A DNA stretch of 64,000 bases, taken from Paucibacter sp. KBW04. Lineage in GTDB: Bacteria > Pseudomonadota > Gammaproteobacteria > Burkholderiales > Burkholderiaceae_C. Below the pieces are notes generated by a model. That model ran no database searches and had not been told where the DNA came from. It was given only the letters and a program-made list of their open reading frames with translations. Shown piece after piece: positions 35,484 to 45,063 of the stretch; the first letter of the stretch is position 1, and each line of letters starts with the position of its first letter. The stretch is from positions 724-64,723 of the forward strand of contig NZ_QAJN01000010.1 in assembly GCF_003852425.1 (NCBI RefSeq), written 5' to 3'. A program made the translations under genes and the position numbers.

Positions 35484-36595
35484 TGCGTCAGCACCACTTG
35501 GGCCGTGGGTGACCAGGAGGCCCAGACCTCCTGATCCCAGGTCAGCGGGTCATTGCGATAGCGCTCCAGATTGCTCTCGCTGACCTTGATGACTTGGCCG
35601 CTGGGCAGTTGCAGGTGGTAGACGGTGAAGGCGCCGAAGTAAGCCAGATTGCGCACCTTGCCCAAGACCTGGTTGAACTCACCCTCGGGCTTGTCGCAGC
35701 TCAGGCGTATCTTCTCGGGCCGCAAGGCCACGGCCACGGCCATGCCCTCCACGCCGGTGATGCCATGGCCCACATAGTGCTGGCAGTCGGCGCATTGGAT
35801 GACGACGTGGTCGGGCTGATCGACGCTGAGCGAGCCCTCCATCATGTTCACATTGCCGATGAAATCGGCCACAAAACGCGTCGCCGGGGTCTCGTAAATG
35901 TCCACCGGCGCGCCGACCTGCAAGATGCGGCCCTCGCTCATCACCGCGATGCGGCTGGCCATGGTCATGGCTTCTTCCTGGTCATGGGTCACCATCACGC
36001 AGGTCACACCCACGTCTTCGATGATGCCCACGAGTTCGAGCTGAGTTTCCTCGCGCAGCTTTTTGTCCAGCGCGCCCAGAGGCTCGTCCAGCAGCAGCAG
36101 CTGCGGCTTCTTGGCCAGGCTGCGCGCCAGGGCCACACGTTGCTGCTGGCCGCCTGAGAGTTGATGCGGTTTGCGCTTGGCGAACTTGCCCAGCTGCACC
36201 AGCTTGAGCATGGACTCGACCCGGGCAGCGATCTCGTCCTTGGCCATGCCGTCACGGCGCAGGCCGAAGGCGATGTTGTCCCAGACGCTGAGGTGGGGGA
36301 AGAGCGCATAGCTCTGGAACATCATATTGATGGGCCGGGCATAGGGCGGCAGACCTGCCAGGTCCTGGCCGTTCAAGACGATGCGGCCGCTCGTCGGGGT
36401 CTCAAAGCCACCCAGCATGCGCAGCAAGGTGGTCTTGCCGCAGCCCGATGAGCCCAGCAAGGCAAAGATTTCGCCCTTGGCGATATCGATGGAGACGTTG
36501 TTGACGGCGATAGAGCCGCCGCCAAAGTCTTTGACCACGTTCTCGATGCGCAGATAGGCGTCGGCGCTGGTGGCAGGTTTGGCGGCTGTACTCAT
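35480..36595 (-). CDS. potG: Putrescine ABC transporter ATP-binding protein
   Basis: 371 residues. Walker [14 protein letters not shown], signature [15 protein letters not shown], Walker [18 protein letters not shown] and H-loop VMVTHDQEE are all intact. The C-terminal part from about residue 280 is the TOBE-type regulatory domain typical of PotA/PotG. Energises the PotHI channel. An inverted repeat in the 80-base gap to potF may make expression of potGHI lower than that of the binding protein. Confidence 0.95.
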   Translation of the reverse strand: MSTAAKPATSADAYLRIENVVKDFGGGSIAVNNVSIDIAKGEIFALLGSSGCGKTTLLRMLGGFETPTSGRIVLNGQDLAGLPPYARPINMMFQSYALFPHLSVWDNIAFGLRRDGMAKDEIAARVESMLKLVQLGKFAKRKPHQLSGGQQQRVALARSLAKKPQLLLLDEPLGALDKKLREETQLELVGIIEDVGVTCVMVTHDQEEAMTMASRIAVMSEGRILQVGAPVDIYETPATRFVADFIGNVNMMEGSLSVDQPDHVVIQCADCQHYVGHGITGVEGMAVAVALRPEKIRLSCDKPEGEFNQVLGKVRNLAYFGAFTVYHLQLPSGQVIKVSESNLERYRNDPLTWDQEVWASWSPTAQVVLTQ

Positions 36596-36630
36596 CGAGG
36601 GCTTCCCGTCTTGTTATTGAGGTTCGAGGA

Positions 36631-36651
36631 CCGGGAGGGGCTGGCTCCCGG
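36631..36651 (-). terminator. Intercistronic hairpin between potF and potG
   Basis: CCGGGAG (36631-36637) and CTCCCGG (36645-36651) form a 7-bp GC-rich stem with a 7-base loop. No T-run follows on the minus strand, so it is more likely a partial terminator or mRNA 3' stabiliser that gives more binding protein than membrane components. Confidence 0.4.
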
Positions 36652-36675
36652 CCTTGCTGCGCTTGATTGCTGGGT

Positions 36676-37803
36676 TCAGAGCCCCGTCTTGAAGGAGGTG
36701 TACATGCGCGTCATCTGGCGACGGATGTCGTTGTTGATGGCGTCGGGTGCGGCCATGCGCTTCATATCGGCGTCGCTTAGGAAGACGCTGGGGTTGTTGG
36801 CCACCTCGGGCTTGACGAATTTGCGCGACTCTTTGTTGGGGTTGGCGTAGAAGACCTTGTTGGTCAGGCTCGCGTGGACCTCGGGGCGCAGGATGTAGTT
36901 GATGAATTTGTAGGCGTTGCCGGGGTGGGCGGCGTCGGCCGGGATCACCATGGTGTCCATAAAGATGATGCCGCCGGTCTTGGGGATCAGGGCCTCGATT
37001 TTCTGACCCGTCTTGCCGTCGATCGCGCGCTGGCGGGCGATATTGATGTCGCCCGACCAACCCAGGGCCAGGCAGATGGAGCCATTGGCCATGTCATTGA
37101 TATAGCCCGAGGAGCTGAACAGCGTCACATGCGGGCGAATGGGCTTGAGCAGGGCCGGCACGCCCGCATAGTCGCCCAAGCTCTTGCTATAAGGCGGCTT
37201 GCCGAGGTAGTGCAGGGCGGCGGGGATCACCTCGGTGGCCGAGTCCAGAAAGCTCACGCCGCAGCTCTTGAGCTTGGAGATGTACTCGGGTTTGAAGATC
37301 AGGTCCCAGACGTTGTCGGGCATGGGCATGCCACCCAGAGCGGCCTTGACCTTGTCCACATTGATGCCCACGGTGGTGAAGCCCCAGAGCCAGTTCACCA
37401 TGTACTCATTGCCCGGGTCCAGCTTGGCCAGCTGGGCCTGCACATCGGGGTCGAGATTCTTGTAATTGGGGATCTGCGATTTGTCGATTTTGCGCAGCAG
37501 GCCGCCATCGGCCTGCAGCTTGGCCCAGTAGCTCGAGGGCACGACGATGTCATAACCCGTCTTGCCGGCGACCAGCTTGGCGTGGACGATTTCGTTATTG
37601 TCGAAATTGTCGTAGCGGACCTTGATGCCGGTCTCTTTCTCAAAGTTCTTGATCGTGTCCTCGGAGATGTAGTCCGACCAGTTGTAGACGTTCAAGACCT
37701 TCTCTTCCTCCTGCGCGCGGGCGCTGCCGGCTAGCAAGGCAGAGGCGGCCAGGGCCGCAAGAGCGAATCGAGAGAGCTGGCGGCGCAAGGGAGTCGTGGG
37801 CAT
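36676..37803 (-). CDS. potF: Periplasmic putrescine-binding protein
   Basis: 375 residues from the ATG giving MPTTPLRRQL; an in-frame TTG two codons earlier is less likely. Signal peptide ends AGSARA-QEEEK. The ligand-binding segment VYNWSDYISED near residue 40 contains the Trp-Ser pair of PotF; GYDIVVPSSYW and LGWSGDINIARQR are further conserved parts of the type I polyamine-binding fold. Captures putrescine in the periplasm for PotGHI. First transport gene after spuC, 134 bases downstream. Confidence 0.94.
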   Translation of the reverse strand: MPTTPLRRQLSRFALAALAASALLAGSARAQEEEKVLNVYNWSDYISEDTIKNFEKETGIKVRYDNFDNNEIVHAKLVAGKTGYDIVVPSSYWAKLQADGGLLRKIDKSQIPNYKNLDPDVQAQLAKLDPGNEYMVNWLWGFTTVGINVDKVKAALGGMPMPDNVWDLIFKPEYISKLKSCGVSFLDSATEVIPAALHYLGKPPYSKSLGDYAGVPALLKPIRPHVTLFSSSGYINDMANGSICLALGWSGDINIARQRAIDGKTGQKIEALIPKTGGIIFMDTMVIPADAAHPGNAYKFINYILRPEVHASLTNKVFYANPNKESRKFVKPEVANNPSVFLSDADMKRMAAPDAINNDIRRQMTRMYTSFKTGL

Positions 37804-37937
37804 ATTCAAGTCTCCTGGGGCTGATGGGGTAGCAAAAATAGAGGGGAAAGCAACTGTGCGGGCCAGTCTAGGGCGAGGGACTTGGCGCCCCCATCCGCCC
37901 TAACCCCTAGCACCGCATAAGCGGGACACAAGCAAGT

Positions 37938-39314
37938 TCAAAGCCAGCCCAAGCCTTTGACTTGGTCCAGGGTGAGGTCCAGGCAGCGCTTGATCAAGAC
38001 CATCATTTCGTCGATCTGGGCGCGGGTCATCACCAGGGGTGGCGCGACGATCATGCGGTCGCCGACGGCGCGCATGATCAGGCCGTTGCCAAAACAGTGC
38101 GCGCGGCAGAGCATGCCCACTTCCAGTGCGCCGTCGAAGCATTGGCGCTTGGCCTTGTCCTTCACCAACTGCACCGCGCCCATCATTCCGCAGGTCTGGA
38201 TTTCGCCCACCAGGGGGTGCTCGTTCAATTCGGCAAAGCGCTGGGCCAGATAAGGCCCCAGGTCTTCGCGCACTTTGCGCACCACGTCTTGCTCGCGCAG
38301 CAGCTTGATATTGGCCAGGGCCACGGCGCAGGCCGTGGGGTGGCCGGAGTAGGTGAAGCCGTGGTTGAACTCGCCGCCTTGCTCGATCAAGACCTTGGCC
38401 ACCCGTTCGCCCACCATCACTCCGCCCAGGGGGATGTAGCCCGAGGTCACGCCTTTTGCGAAGGTCATCAGATCGGGCTTGGTCCCCATGGTCTCGCAAC
38501 CGAACCAGTTGCCGGTGCGGCCGAAGCCGCAGATCACCTCGTCGCTGACCAGCAGAACACCGTACTTGTCGCAGATGCGCTGAATCTCGGGCCAGTAAGT
38601 CGAGGGCGGCACGATCACACCGCCGGCGCCCTGCACAGGCTCGCCGATAAATGCGGCCACCCGTTCCGGGCCCACGGCCAGGATCTTGTCTTCCAGCCAG
38701 CGCGCGGCGGTGATGCCGAACTCCTCACGCGACTGCGTGCCACCCAGCTCAAACCAATGCGGCTGTTCGATATGGGTGATATTGGGAATCGGCAAGCCGC
38801 CCTGGACATGCATGCCGCTCATGCCGCCCAGCGAGGCGCCCGCCATCGTCGAGCCGTGATAGCCGTTGTTGCGGCCGATGATGACCTGGCGCTCGGGCTG
38901 GCCCAGCACATCCCAGTAGCGCCGCACCATGCGCACAATCGTGTCGTTACCTTCCGAGCCCGAGCTGGTGAAGAAGACATGCTGGAACTGCGGCGGCGAG
39001 ATTTCGGCCAGCACCTCGGCCAGCTCGATGGCGGGCGTGGTGGCGGTCTGGAAGAAGGCGTTGTAGAAGGGCAGCTCGCCCATCTGCTTGGCCGCCGCGT
39101 CAATCAGGCTTTGCTGGCCATAGCCCACATTGACGCACCAAAGGCCGCTCATGGCGTCGAGGATTTTGTGGCCCTCGCTGTCCCAGAGGTAGATGTTCTC
39201 GGCCCGGGCTATGATGCGCGAGCCCTTCTTGGCCAGGCCTTTGAAGTCGGTGAAGGGGTGGAGGAAATGCTTGCTGTCGGCGCTTTGCCATTCAGCGGTG
39301 GAACGTGTGCTCAT
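37938..39314 (-). CDS. spuC: Putrescine/diamine-pyruvate aminotransferase (SpuC-like, class III)
   Basis: 458 residues. Class III PLP transaminase: SSGSEGNDTIVRMVRRY (phosphate-binding region), VLLVSDEVICGFGRTG (PLP-ring Asp) and the Schiff-base lysine in LMTFAKGVTSGYIPLG. The start region HFLHPFTDFKGL matches SpuC-type enzymes, which convert putrescine to 4-aminobutyraldehyde with pyruvate. This provides a route parallel to PuuA-PuuB in the same cluster. Lies 44 bases after puuA. Confidence 0.88.
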   Translation of the reverse strand: MSTRSTAEWQSADSKHFLHPFTDFKGLAKKGSRIIARAENIYLWDSEGHKILDAMSGLWCVNVGYGQQSLIDAAAKQMGELPFYNAFFQTATTPAIELAEVLAEISPPQFQHVFFTSSGSEGNDTIVRMVRRYWDVLGQPERQVIIGRNNGYHGSTMAGASLGGMSGMHVQGGLPIPNITHIEQPHWFELGGTQSREEFGITAARWLEDKILAVGPERVAAFIGEPVQGAGGVIVPPSTYWPEIQRICDKYGVLLVSDEVICGFGRTGNWFGCETMGTKPDLMTFAKGVTSGYIPLGGVMVGERVAKVLIEQGGEFNHGFTYSGHPTACAVALANIKLLREQDVVRKVREDLGPYLAQRFAELNEHPLVGEIQTCGMMGAVQLVKDKAKRQCFDGALEVGMLCRAHCFGNGLIMRAVGDRMIVAPPLVMTRAQIDEMMVLIKRCLDLTLDQVKGLGWL

Positions 39315-39358
39315 GGACGTTTCCTTTGATTCTTTGGACGGTGTGAAGGGCGGGCCAC

Positions 39359-40726
39359 TCAGACGTGGAGCAGCAGATGCTCACGCTCCCAGGGCGAAAT
39401 CACCTTCATGAATTCGGCGTACTCGATCTCCTTTATCTCGGTGTACACCGTCACAAAGGACTCGCCCAACACGGACGCTAACTCTTTCTCTTCACGCAGC
39501 AGGGTCAAGGCCTCGCCCAGGCTGCGGGGCAGCTGGAAGTCGCCGAGATAGGCGTCGCCCTTGCACTCCGGCGTGGGCTCGATCTGGTTCTTGATGCCCA
39601 GATAGCCGCAGGCCAAGGTGGCGGCCAAGGCGACGTAGGGGTTGGCATCGGCGCCGATGACGCGGTTCTCGATGCGCCGCGCATTGGGCTCGGCCAGGGG
39701 TGAGCGAATGCCTACGGTGCGGTTGTCCGTGCCCCATTGGATATTGATGGGTGCGGCCGTGTGGCGGGCCAGGCGGCGGTAGCTGTTCACATAGGGCGCA
39801 AACAAGGCCATGGCGGCCGGGGTGTATTTCTGCAGGCCGCCGATGTACCAGAAGAACTCCTTGGAGGGCGAGCCGTCGGCATTGCTGAAGAGGTTGCGGC
39901 CGGTCTTTTGATTGATCACGCTTTGGTGCACATGCATGGCACTGCCGGGCTCACCGGCGATGGGCTTGGCCATGAAGGTGGCGAACATATCGTGGCGCAG
40001 CGCGGCCTCACGCACTGTGCGTTTGAAGAAGAACACCTCGTCCGCCAGGCCTAGCGGCGCGGCGTGGAAGAAGTTGATCTCCATCTGGCCCGCGCCCACC
40101 TCGTGAATCAAGGTGTCGACATTGAGCTCCATCTTTTCGCAGTACTCGTAGACGTCCTCGAACAGCGGATCGAACTCGTTGACGGCGTCGATGGAATAGG
40201 CCTGACGCGAGGTCTCGGCCCGGCCCGAGCGGCCCACCGGCGGCTTCAAAGGCATGTCGGGGTCGGAGTTGCGCGCGACCAAATAGAACTCCAGTTCGGG
40301 CGCTACCACGGGCGACCAGCCTTCCGCTTCAAACAGGCCGCAGACCCGGCGCAGCACCGAGCGCGGTGCAAAGGGCACCAATTCGCCGTTGCGGTCGAAG
40401 CAGTCGTGGATGATTTGCGCCGTGGGGTCGACGGCCCAGGGCACCAGTCGAGCCGTGGTCGGGTCGGCACGCAGATGCATATCGCGGTCATTCGGGCTGA
40501 TGACGTCGTAGTAAGGCCCCTCCTCGGGGAACTCGCCCGTCACGCCCATGGCCACCACGGCTTCGGGCAGGCGCATGCCGCGGTCTTCGGTGAATTTTTG
40601 ACGGGGCAAGATTTTGCCGCGGGCCACGCCGGTCAAATCGGGGACCAGGCATTCGATCTCGGTGACGCGCTGCTCTTGCAGCCAGTTCTCCAGCTCGCTG
40701 AAGGTGAAGTTGTTTCTATCGACCAT
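39359..40726 (-). CDS. puuA: Gamma-glutamylputrescine synthetase, glutamine synthetase family
   Basis: 455 residues, GS fold: N-terminal beta-grasp region with CLVPDLTGVARGK, metal-binding EFYLV and HEVGAGQMEINFFHA, ATP-binding MHVHQSVINQKTG, and late NRTVGIRSPLAEPNARRIE with active-site Arg residues. This set fits PuuA-type enzymes, which link glutamate to putrescine at ATP cost, rather than GlnA. Context with puuB, puuC and puuD agrees. The gap of 109 bases to puuD may hold a secondary promoter, but none is clear. Confidence 0.9.
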   Translation of the reverse strand: MVDRNNFTFSELENWLQEQRVTEIECLVPDLTGVARGKILPRQKFTEDRGMRLPEAVVAMGVTGEFPEEGPYYDVISPNDRDMHLRADPTTARLVPWAVDPTAQIIHDCFDRNGELVPFAPRSVLRRVCGLFEAEGWSPVVAPELEFYLVARNSDPDMPLKPPVGRSGRAETSRQAYSIDAVNEFDPLFEDVYEYCEKMELNVDTLIHEVGAGQMEINFFHAAPLGLADEVFFFKRTVREAALRHDMFATFMAKPIAGEPGSAMHVHQSVINQKTGRNLFSNADGSPSKEFFWYIGGLQKYTPAAMALFAPYVNSYRRLARHTAAPINIQWGTDNRTVGIRSPLAEPNARRIENRVIGADANPYVALAATLACGYLGIKNQIEPTPECKGDAYLGDFQLPRSLGEALTLLREEKELASVLGESFVTVYTEIKEIEYAEFMKVISPWEREHLLLHV

Positions 40727-40835
40727 GAGTAACCTTTGTTCGTTGCAGACGGGCAGGGCGAGGCGACTGTGTGAATACGGCCTCGTCGCGCTGCCCCATC
40801 GCCCCAGAAGGGGACAGGGGTGCAGGTCTCAGGCA

Positions 40836-41648
40836 CTAAGTCTCGGGATCGCGCACCGAGTCGTGGCGGATGGCCGCGACCTGGTCGCGGTAGTCGCGGC
40901 AGGCCTGACCGAAGGCCTGCAGCAAGGCCATGGAGACCGGGTTCTGCGCCGCCTGCCATTCCGGGTGCCATTGCAGGCAGAGCGAGAAGCCGGGGCTGCG
41001 TTCAATGCTGAAGGCCTCCACCAAACCATCGGGGGCCAGGGCCTCCACCCGCAAGCCGGGCGCCAGTTGCTTGACGCCCTGTCCATGCAGGGAATTGACT
41101 TCGACTGGGTGAAGTCCTAACAGTTTTTCCAAACGGCCACCGGGCTGGATGTTCACCTCATGCTGGACCGCGTAAGCGATCTCGGGCGGCTGCTCGGGCG
41201 GGGCGCGGTGGTCGCGCAAGCCGGGCTGCTCCTGCACGGCCTGGTGCAAGCTGCCGCCCAAGGCCACATTGGTTTCCTGAAAGCCGCGGCAGATGGCGAA
41301 CAGCGGCAGGCCGCGCTCGACGGCCGCGCGAATCAGCGGCAGGGTCCAGGCATCGCGCGTCGGGTCCAGCGGCAACTCGGGGTTGTGCACCTCCTCGTCG
41401 AAGTGGCTGGGGTGCACATTGGAGGGCGAGCCGGTCAGCAAAACGCCGTGGGCCAGGGCCAGCCACTCGTCGAGCTCCTCGGGCGAGGCGCTGGGCACGA
41501 CCACGGGCAGGCAGCCGGCCAGGCGCACGGCATCGATGTACTTCTTGCCGACGATGTGGAAGGGGTGATCGCCCACCGGGCGATTGCAGGCGGGGACCAG
41601 CACGACGGGTTTGGCCATAGGGTCTGGCAGATGTGAGTCGCGCATCAC
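40836..41648 (-). CDS. puuD: Gamma-glutamyl-GABA hydrolase, class I glutamine amidotransferase-like
   Basis: 270 residues from a GTG whose second codon is ATG; a further ATG at 41618 (MAKPVVLVPACN) matches the usual family start and may be the true one. Nucleophile elbow LFAICRGFQE carries the Cys, and the catalytic His-x-Glu is in CLQWHPEWQ near the end, as in peptidase C26/PuuD. Releases GABA from gamma-glutamyl-GABA. The start overlaps the puuB stop by four bases. Confidence 0.9.
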   Translation of the reverse strand: MMRDSHLPDPMAKPVVLVPACNRPVGDHPFHIVGKKYIDAVRLAGCLPVVVPSASPEELDEWLALAHGVLLTGSPSNVHPSHFDEEVHNPELPLDPTRDAWTLPLIRAAVERGLPLFAICRGFQETNVALGGSLHQAVQEQPGLRDHRAPPEQPPEIAYAVQHEVNIQPGGRLEKLLGLHPVEVNSLHGQGVKQLAPGLRVEALAPDGLVEAFSIERSPGFSLCLQWHPEWQAAQNPVSMALLQAFGQACRDYRDQVAAIRHDSVRDPET

Positions 41649-42961
41649 AGCATGTCCTTCAGTCGGTAATACAGCATGCCCAGGACCAGGGCGGGCATGC
41701 GGAACAGTTTGCCACCCGGGAAGGGCTGGTGGCGTAGCTTGGCGAACACATCGAAGCGTTCGGAATCACCTTGCATGGCCTCGGCCGCCACCCGCCCGGC
41801 CAGGCCGGTGAGCGCCAGGCCATGGCCCGAGAAGCCTTGCAGGTAGTAGATATTGCGAGCCCGGCCCAGGCGGCCAAAGTCGGGGGCGCGATTCATGGTG
41901 ATGTCCACAAAACCACCCCATGCAAACTGCATGCCCAGATCGCTCAGCTGAGGGAAGCTGCGCAACAGATTGCGATGCATGCTGTCCTTCACCGAGCGCG
42001 GCGACATGGTGCTGTAGCTGACCCGGCCGCCGTAGAGCAGGCGGTGATCGGCCGTGGGGCGGAAGTAGTCGAGGATGAAGTTGGTGTCGCAGACTGCCGA
42101 GCGGCTGGGGATCAAGGCCTGGCAGCGCGCCGCGTCCATGGCCTCGCTGCAGACGATATAGGTGCCGACCGGCATGATGCGGGCCCCGAGCTGTGGCGCC
42201 AGTTGGGGCGCCACTTCGGGCAGATACACATTGCCGGCCAGCAGCACTTGCTGGGCACGCAGCTGGCCGCTGGCGGTGTGCAGGGTCAAGACCTGACCCT
42301 CGCCCTCGTCAATGCGGGTGACGGCGCTTTGCTCGCACAGGCGCACGCCCAGTTTTTGGGCGGCGGCCGCCAGACCCAGGCAGTATTTGAGCGGGTGCAG
42401 ATGACCCGAGCGCGGGTCGTGCACGCCGGCCGTGAAACGCGGGCTGGCGATCCAGGCGCCGATGTCCTGGGGCGAGATCCATTGCAGCGGGTAGTCATAG
42501 ACCTCGGCCATGCGCTGCTGCCACTGCCGCAGCTCGGCGGCTTTTTTCTCGTTGGTGGCCAGGCTCAGAAAGCCCGGCTGCCAATCTGCATCGATGCTGT
42601 GCTCGGCGCAGCGCTGCTGGAGTATGTCCAGCGCCTCCAGACTCATGGCCCAGACGCGCTTGGCATCGGCCAGGCCCAGCTGGCTTTCGATCTCGCTCTG
42701 GTCGCAGGCCAGGCCGTGGATGGCCTGCCCGCCGTTGCGCCCCGAGGCGCCGCCACCGACCAGGCCTGCTTCCAGCACCACCACCTTGCGCCCGGTTTGG
42801 GCCAGCTCGATGGCGGCCGAGAGTCCGGCCAGGCCGGCGCCCACAATGGCCACATCGGCGCTCAAATGCTCCTGCAGGGGGGCATAGGCCTCCAAGCGCG
42901 GGGCCGTCGCGACGTAGTAGGAGTCGCGGGTCAGATCACGGTCGATGCTCAGCAAGCTCAT
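41645..42961 (-). CDS. puuB: Gamma-glutamylputrescine oxidase, FAD-dependent
   Basis: 438 residues. FAD-binding dinucleotide motif VAIVGAGLAGLSAAIELAQ near residue 37 and the C-terminal FAD segment NIYYLQGFSGHGLALTGLAG mark the DadA/PuuB group. The region SGRNGGQAIHGLACDQ is characteristic of PuuB. Oxidises gamma-glutamylputrescine to the aldehyde with release of ammonia and hydrogen peroxide. Overlaps puuD and lies 25 bases after the omega-transaminase gene. Confidence 0.9.
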   Translation of the reverse strand: MSLLSIDRDLTRDSYYVATAPRLEAYAPLQEHLSADVAIVGAGLAGLSAAIELAQTGRKVVVLEAGLVGGGASGRNGGQAIHGLACDQSEIESQLGLADAKRVWAMSLEALDILQQRCAEHSIDADWQPGFLSLATNEKKAAELRQWQQRMAEVYDYPLQWISPQDIGAWIASPRFTAGVHDPRSGHLHPLKYCLGLAAAAQKLGVRLCEQSAVTRIDEGEGQVLTLHTASGQLRAQQVLLAGNVYLPEVAPQLAPQLGARIMPVGTYIVCSEAMDAARCQALIPSRSAVCDTNFILDYFRPTADHRLLYGGRVSYSTMSPRSVKDSMHRNLLRSFPQLSDLGMQFAWGGFVDITMNRAPDFGRLGRARNIYYLQGFSGHGLALTGLAGRVAAEAMQGDSERFDVFAKLRHQPFPGGKLFRMPALVLGMLYYRLKDML

Positions 42962-42986
42962 AAACGCTAGGCAAGTTTCCTTAGCT

Positions 42987-44300
42987 TCAAGCAGTGCGGC
43001 GCAGCGCCCCGCGCACGGTGTCGATGATGTGGGCGATGTGCTGGGGCTCGATGATCAGCGGCGGGCTCATGGCGATGGTGTCGCCGGTGGTGCGTATCAG
43101 CACGCCCTTGTCCCAGCAGTCCAGAAAGATGTTGAAGGCCCGCTTGGCCGGTTCACCGGGCAGGCTGGCCAGCTCGATGCCGCCCACCAGACCGATATTG
43201 CGCACATCGATGACGTTAGGCTCACCCTTCAGCGAATGCAGGGCCTCGGCAAACAGGGACTGCATCTGCGTGGCCCGGGTCAGCAAGCCTTCCTCGGCAT
43301 AGGTGTCCAGCGTGCCCAATGCGGCGGCGCAGGCCAAGGGGTGGGCCGAATAGGTGTAGCCGTGGAAGAACTCGATCAGATGCTCGGGCCCGTTCATAAA
43401 GGTGTCGTAGATGCCTTGCTTGGCAAACACCGCGCCCATGGGCACGCAGCCATTGGTCAGGCCCTTGGCGACGGTCATCAGATCGGGCGTCACGCCGAAG
43501 GTCTGGGCGGCGAAAGGATTGCCGGTGCGGCCAAAGCCGGTGATGACCTCGTCGAAGATCAGCAAGATGCCGTGCTTGTCGCAGATTTCGCGCAAGCGCT
43601 GCAGATAACCCTGGGGCGGGATCAGCACGCCGGTGGAGCCGGCCACCGGCTCGACGATGACGGCCGCGATGGTCGAGGCATCGTGCAGGGCGATCAAGCG
43701 TTCCAGATCCTCGGCGAACTCGGCACCGTGGGCGGGCTGACCGACGGAATAGGCGTTGCGAGCCGGGTCATGGGTGTGGCGAATGTGATCCACCCCGCCC
43801 AACATGGTGCCGAACATCTTGCGATTGGCCACCATGCCACCCACCGAGATGCCGCCGAAATTGACGCCGTGGTAGCCGCGCTCGCGGCCGATCAGCCGGG
43901 TGCGGGCGCCTTCGCCACGCACGCGGTGGTAGGCAATGGCCATCTTGAGCGCCGTCTCCACCGACTCTGAACCCGAGTTGGTGAAGAAGACCTTGTTCAG
44001 GCCGGCCGGGCTGAGGGCGGCCAGGCGCTCGGCCAGCTCAAAAGCCTTGGGGTGGGCCATCTGGAAGGGCGGCGCAAAGTCCAGCTCGGCCGCTTGTTTC
44101 TGGATGGCTTGCACAATCTTGGGCCGGTTGTGGCCGGCGTTGACGCACCAGAGGCCGGCGATGCTGTCCAGCACCTGGCGGCCCTTGTCATCGGTGAAGT
44201 ACATGCCGTCCGCGGCGGTGATCAGGCGCGGTGCTTTCTTGAACTGGCGGTTGGCCGTGAACGGCATCCAGTAGGCGTCGAGTTTGTTTTCGTCTGACAT
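42987..44300 (-). CDS. Omega-amino acid-pyruvate aminotransferase (beta-alanine/GABA type)
   Basis: 437 residues, class III PLP enzyme. The start DAYWMPFTANRQFKKAPR is that of beta-alanine-pyruvate transaminases; FTNSGSESVETALKMA, ILLIFDEVITGFGRTG and LMTVAKGLTNGCVPMG (Schiff-base lysine) complete the active site. In this cluster it may take GABA, the end product of the Puu route, to succinate semialdehyde, or act on beta-alanine from spermidine/aminopropyl breakdown. First gene of the leftward polyamine cluster, divergent from the Lrp-type regulator. Confidence 0.88.
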   Translation of the reverse strand: MSDENKLDAYWMPFTANRQFKKAPRLITAADGMYFTDDKGRQVLDSIAGLWCVNAGHNRPKIVQAIQKQAAELDFAPPFQMAHPKAFELAERLAALSPAGLNKVFFTNSGSESVETALKMAIAYHRVRGEGARTRLIGRERGYHGVNFGGISVGGMVANRKMFGTMLGGVDHIRHTHDPARNAYSVGQPAHGAEFAEDLERLIALHDASTIAAVIVEPVAGSTGVLIPPQGYLQRLREICDKHGILLIFDEVITGFGRTGNPFAAQTFGVTPDLMTVAKGLTNGCVPMGAVFAKQGIYDTFMNGPEHLIEFFHGYTYSAHPLACAAALGTLDTYAEEGLLTRATQMQSLFAEALHSLKGEPNVIDVRNIGLVGGIELASLPGEPAKRAFNIFLDCWDKGVLIRTTGDTIAMSPPLIIEPQHIAHIIDTVRGALRRTA

Positions 44301-44478
44301 GGTGGGCTCCTTGATGGCTGGGCCGGCGCTGCTTTCAAGCGGTGCAGATGCAGCCGGCGATTGAACCCAGTCTAGACATTTGTGCGCGCAATGTGCTTGC
44401 GCTCTGGCCCCGGTGCTTTCCCGAGTTCTTGCAATTTCGTGCGAACATCAGGCTTCGATTTGCTTGAATCTGCGAAAA

Positions 44479-44949
44479 ATGAGTTCAGAAGTGCAACTGG
44501 ATGCGATCGACCGCAATATCTTGAACGAGCTGCAAAAGGATGGCCGGCTCTCCAATGTGGAGTTGGCGCGGGCGGTCCATCTCTCGCCCTCGGCCTGTTT
44601 GCGGCGGGTCAAACAGCTGGAAGACGGCGGGGTCATCGCCGGCTATGTGGCCTTGGTCAACCCCAAGGCGGTGGGCAAGCCGGGCATCAGCTACACCATC
44701 ATCAATCTGGAACGCATGACGCCCCAGGCCTTGGGTGCTTTTGAGCAGGCGGTGCGTGACATCCCCGAAATCCTGGACTGTTTTTACGTGGCCGGGACCA
44801 ACGACTATCTGCTGCGCTTTGCCTACCGCGATGCCGAAGACCTGGAGCGCCTGCACAGCGATGTGCTGATGCATCTGCCCGGCGTGGCTCGCTCCAACTC
44901 CATGCTGGTGCTGCGCACGGTCAAAAAGACGACGGCGTTTGACTTGTAG
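44479..44949 (+). CDS. Lrp/AsnC-family transcriptional regulator
   Basis: 156 residues from the ATG giving MSSEVQLDAIDRN. N-terminal winged HTH: NILNELQKDGRLSNVELARAV then LSPSACLRRVKQLE; the C-terminal RAM effector domain runs VNPKAVGKPGIS to LVLRTVKKTTAFDL. It is divergent from the polyamine cluster across 44301-44478 and is the obvious candidate to control it in response to an amino acid or polyamine metabolite. No certain operator is visible; a near-palindrome TTGTGCGCGCAA lies at about 44380-44391. Confidence 0.92.
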   Translation: MSSEVQLDAIDRNILNELQKDGRLSNVELARAVHLSPSACLRRVKQLEDGGVIAGYVALVNPKAVGKPGISYTIINLERMTPQALGAFEQAVRDIPEILDCFYVAGTNDYLLRFAYRDAEDLERLHSDVLMHLPGVARSNSMLVLRTVKKTTAFDL

Positions 44950-45063
44950 ATTGAGCCCGGTCCTGGCGATTTGCGGATTTCGCCACGCTGCTGGCCGCAC
45001 AGGCGGTGCCGCCCAGCCCAAGAGTTAGGCGATTGGCGTGGCCCCGGTGCCACAATCGAGCGC

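Noticed and set aside
37962-39329. 455-codon open frame antisense to spuC
   Set aside because: Shadow of a class III aminotransferase with all active-site motifs on the other strand.
44380-44391. TTGTGCGCGCAA as Lrp operator
   Set aside because: Imperfect and GC-rich, does not fit the AT-rich Lrp consensus; left as a remark only.
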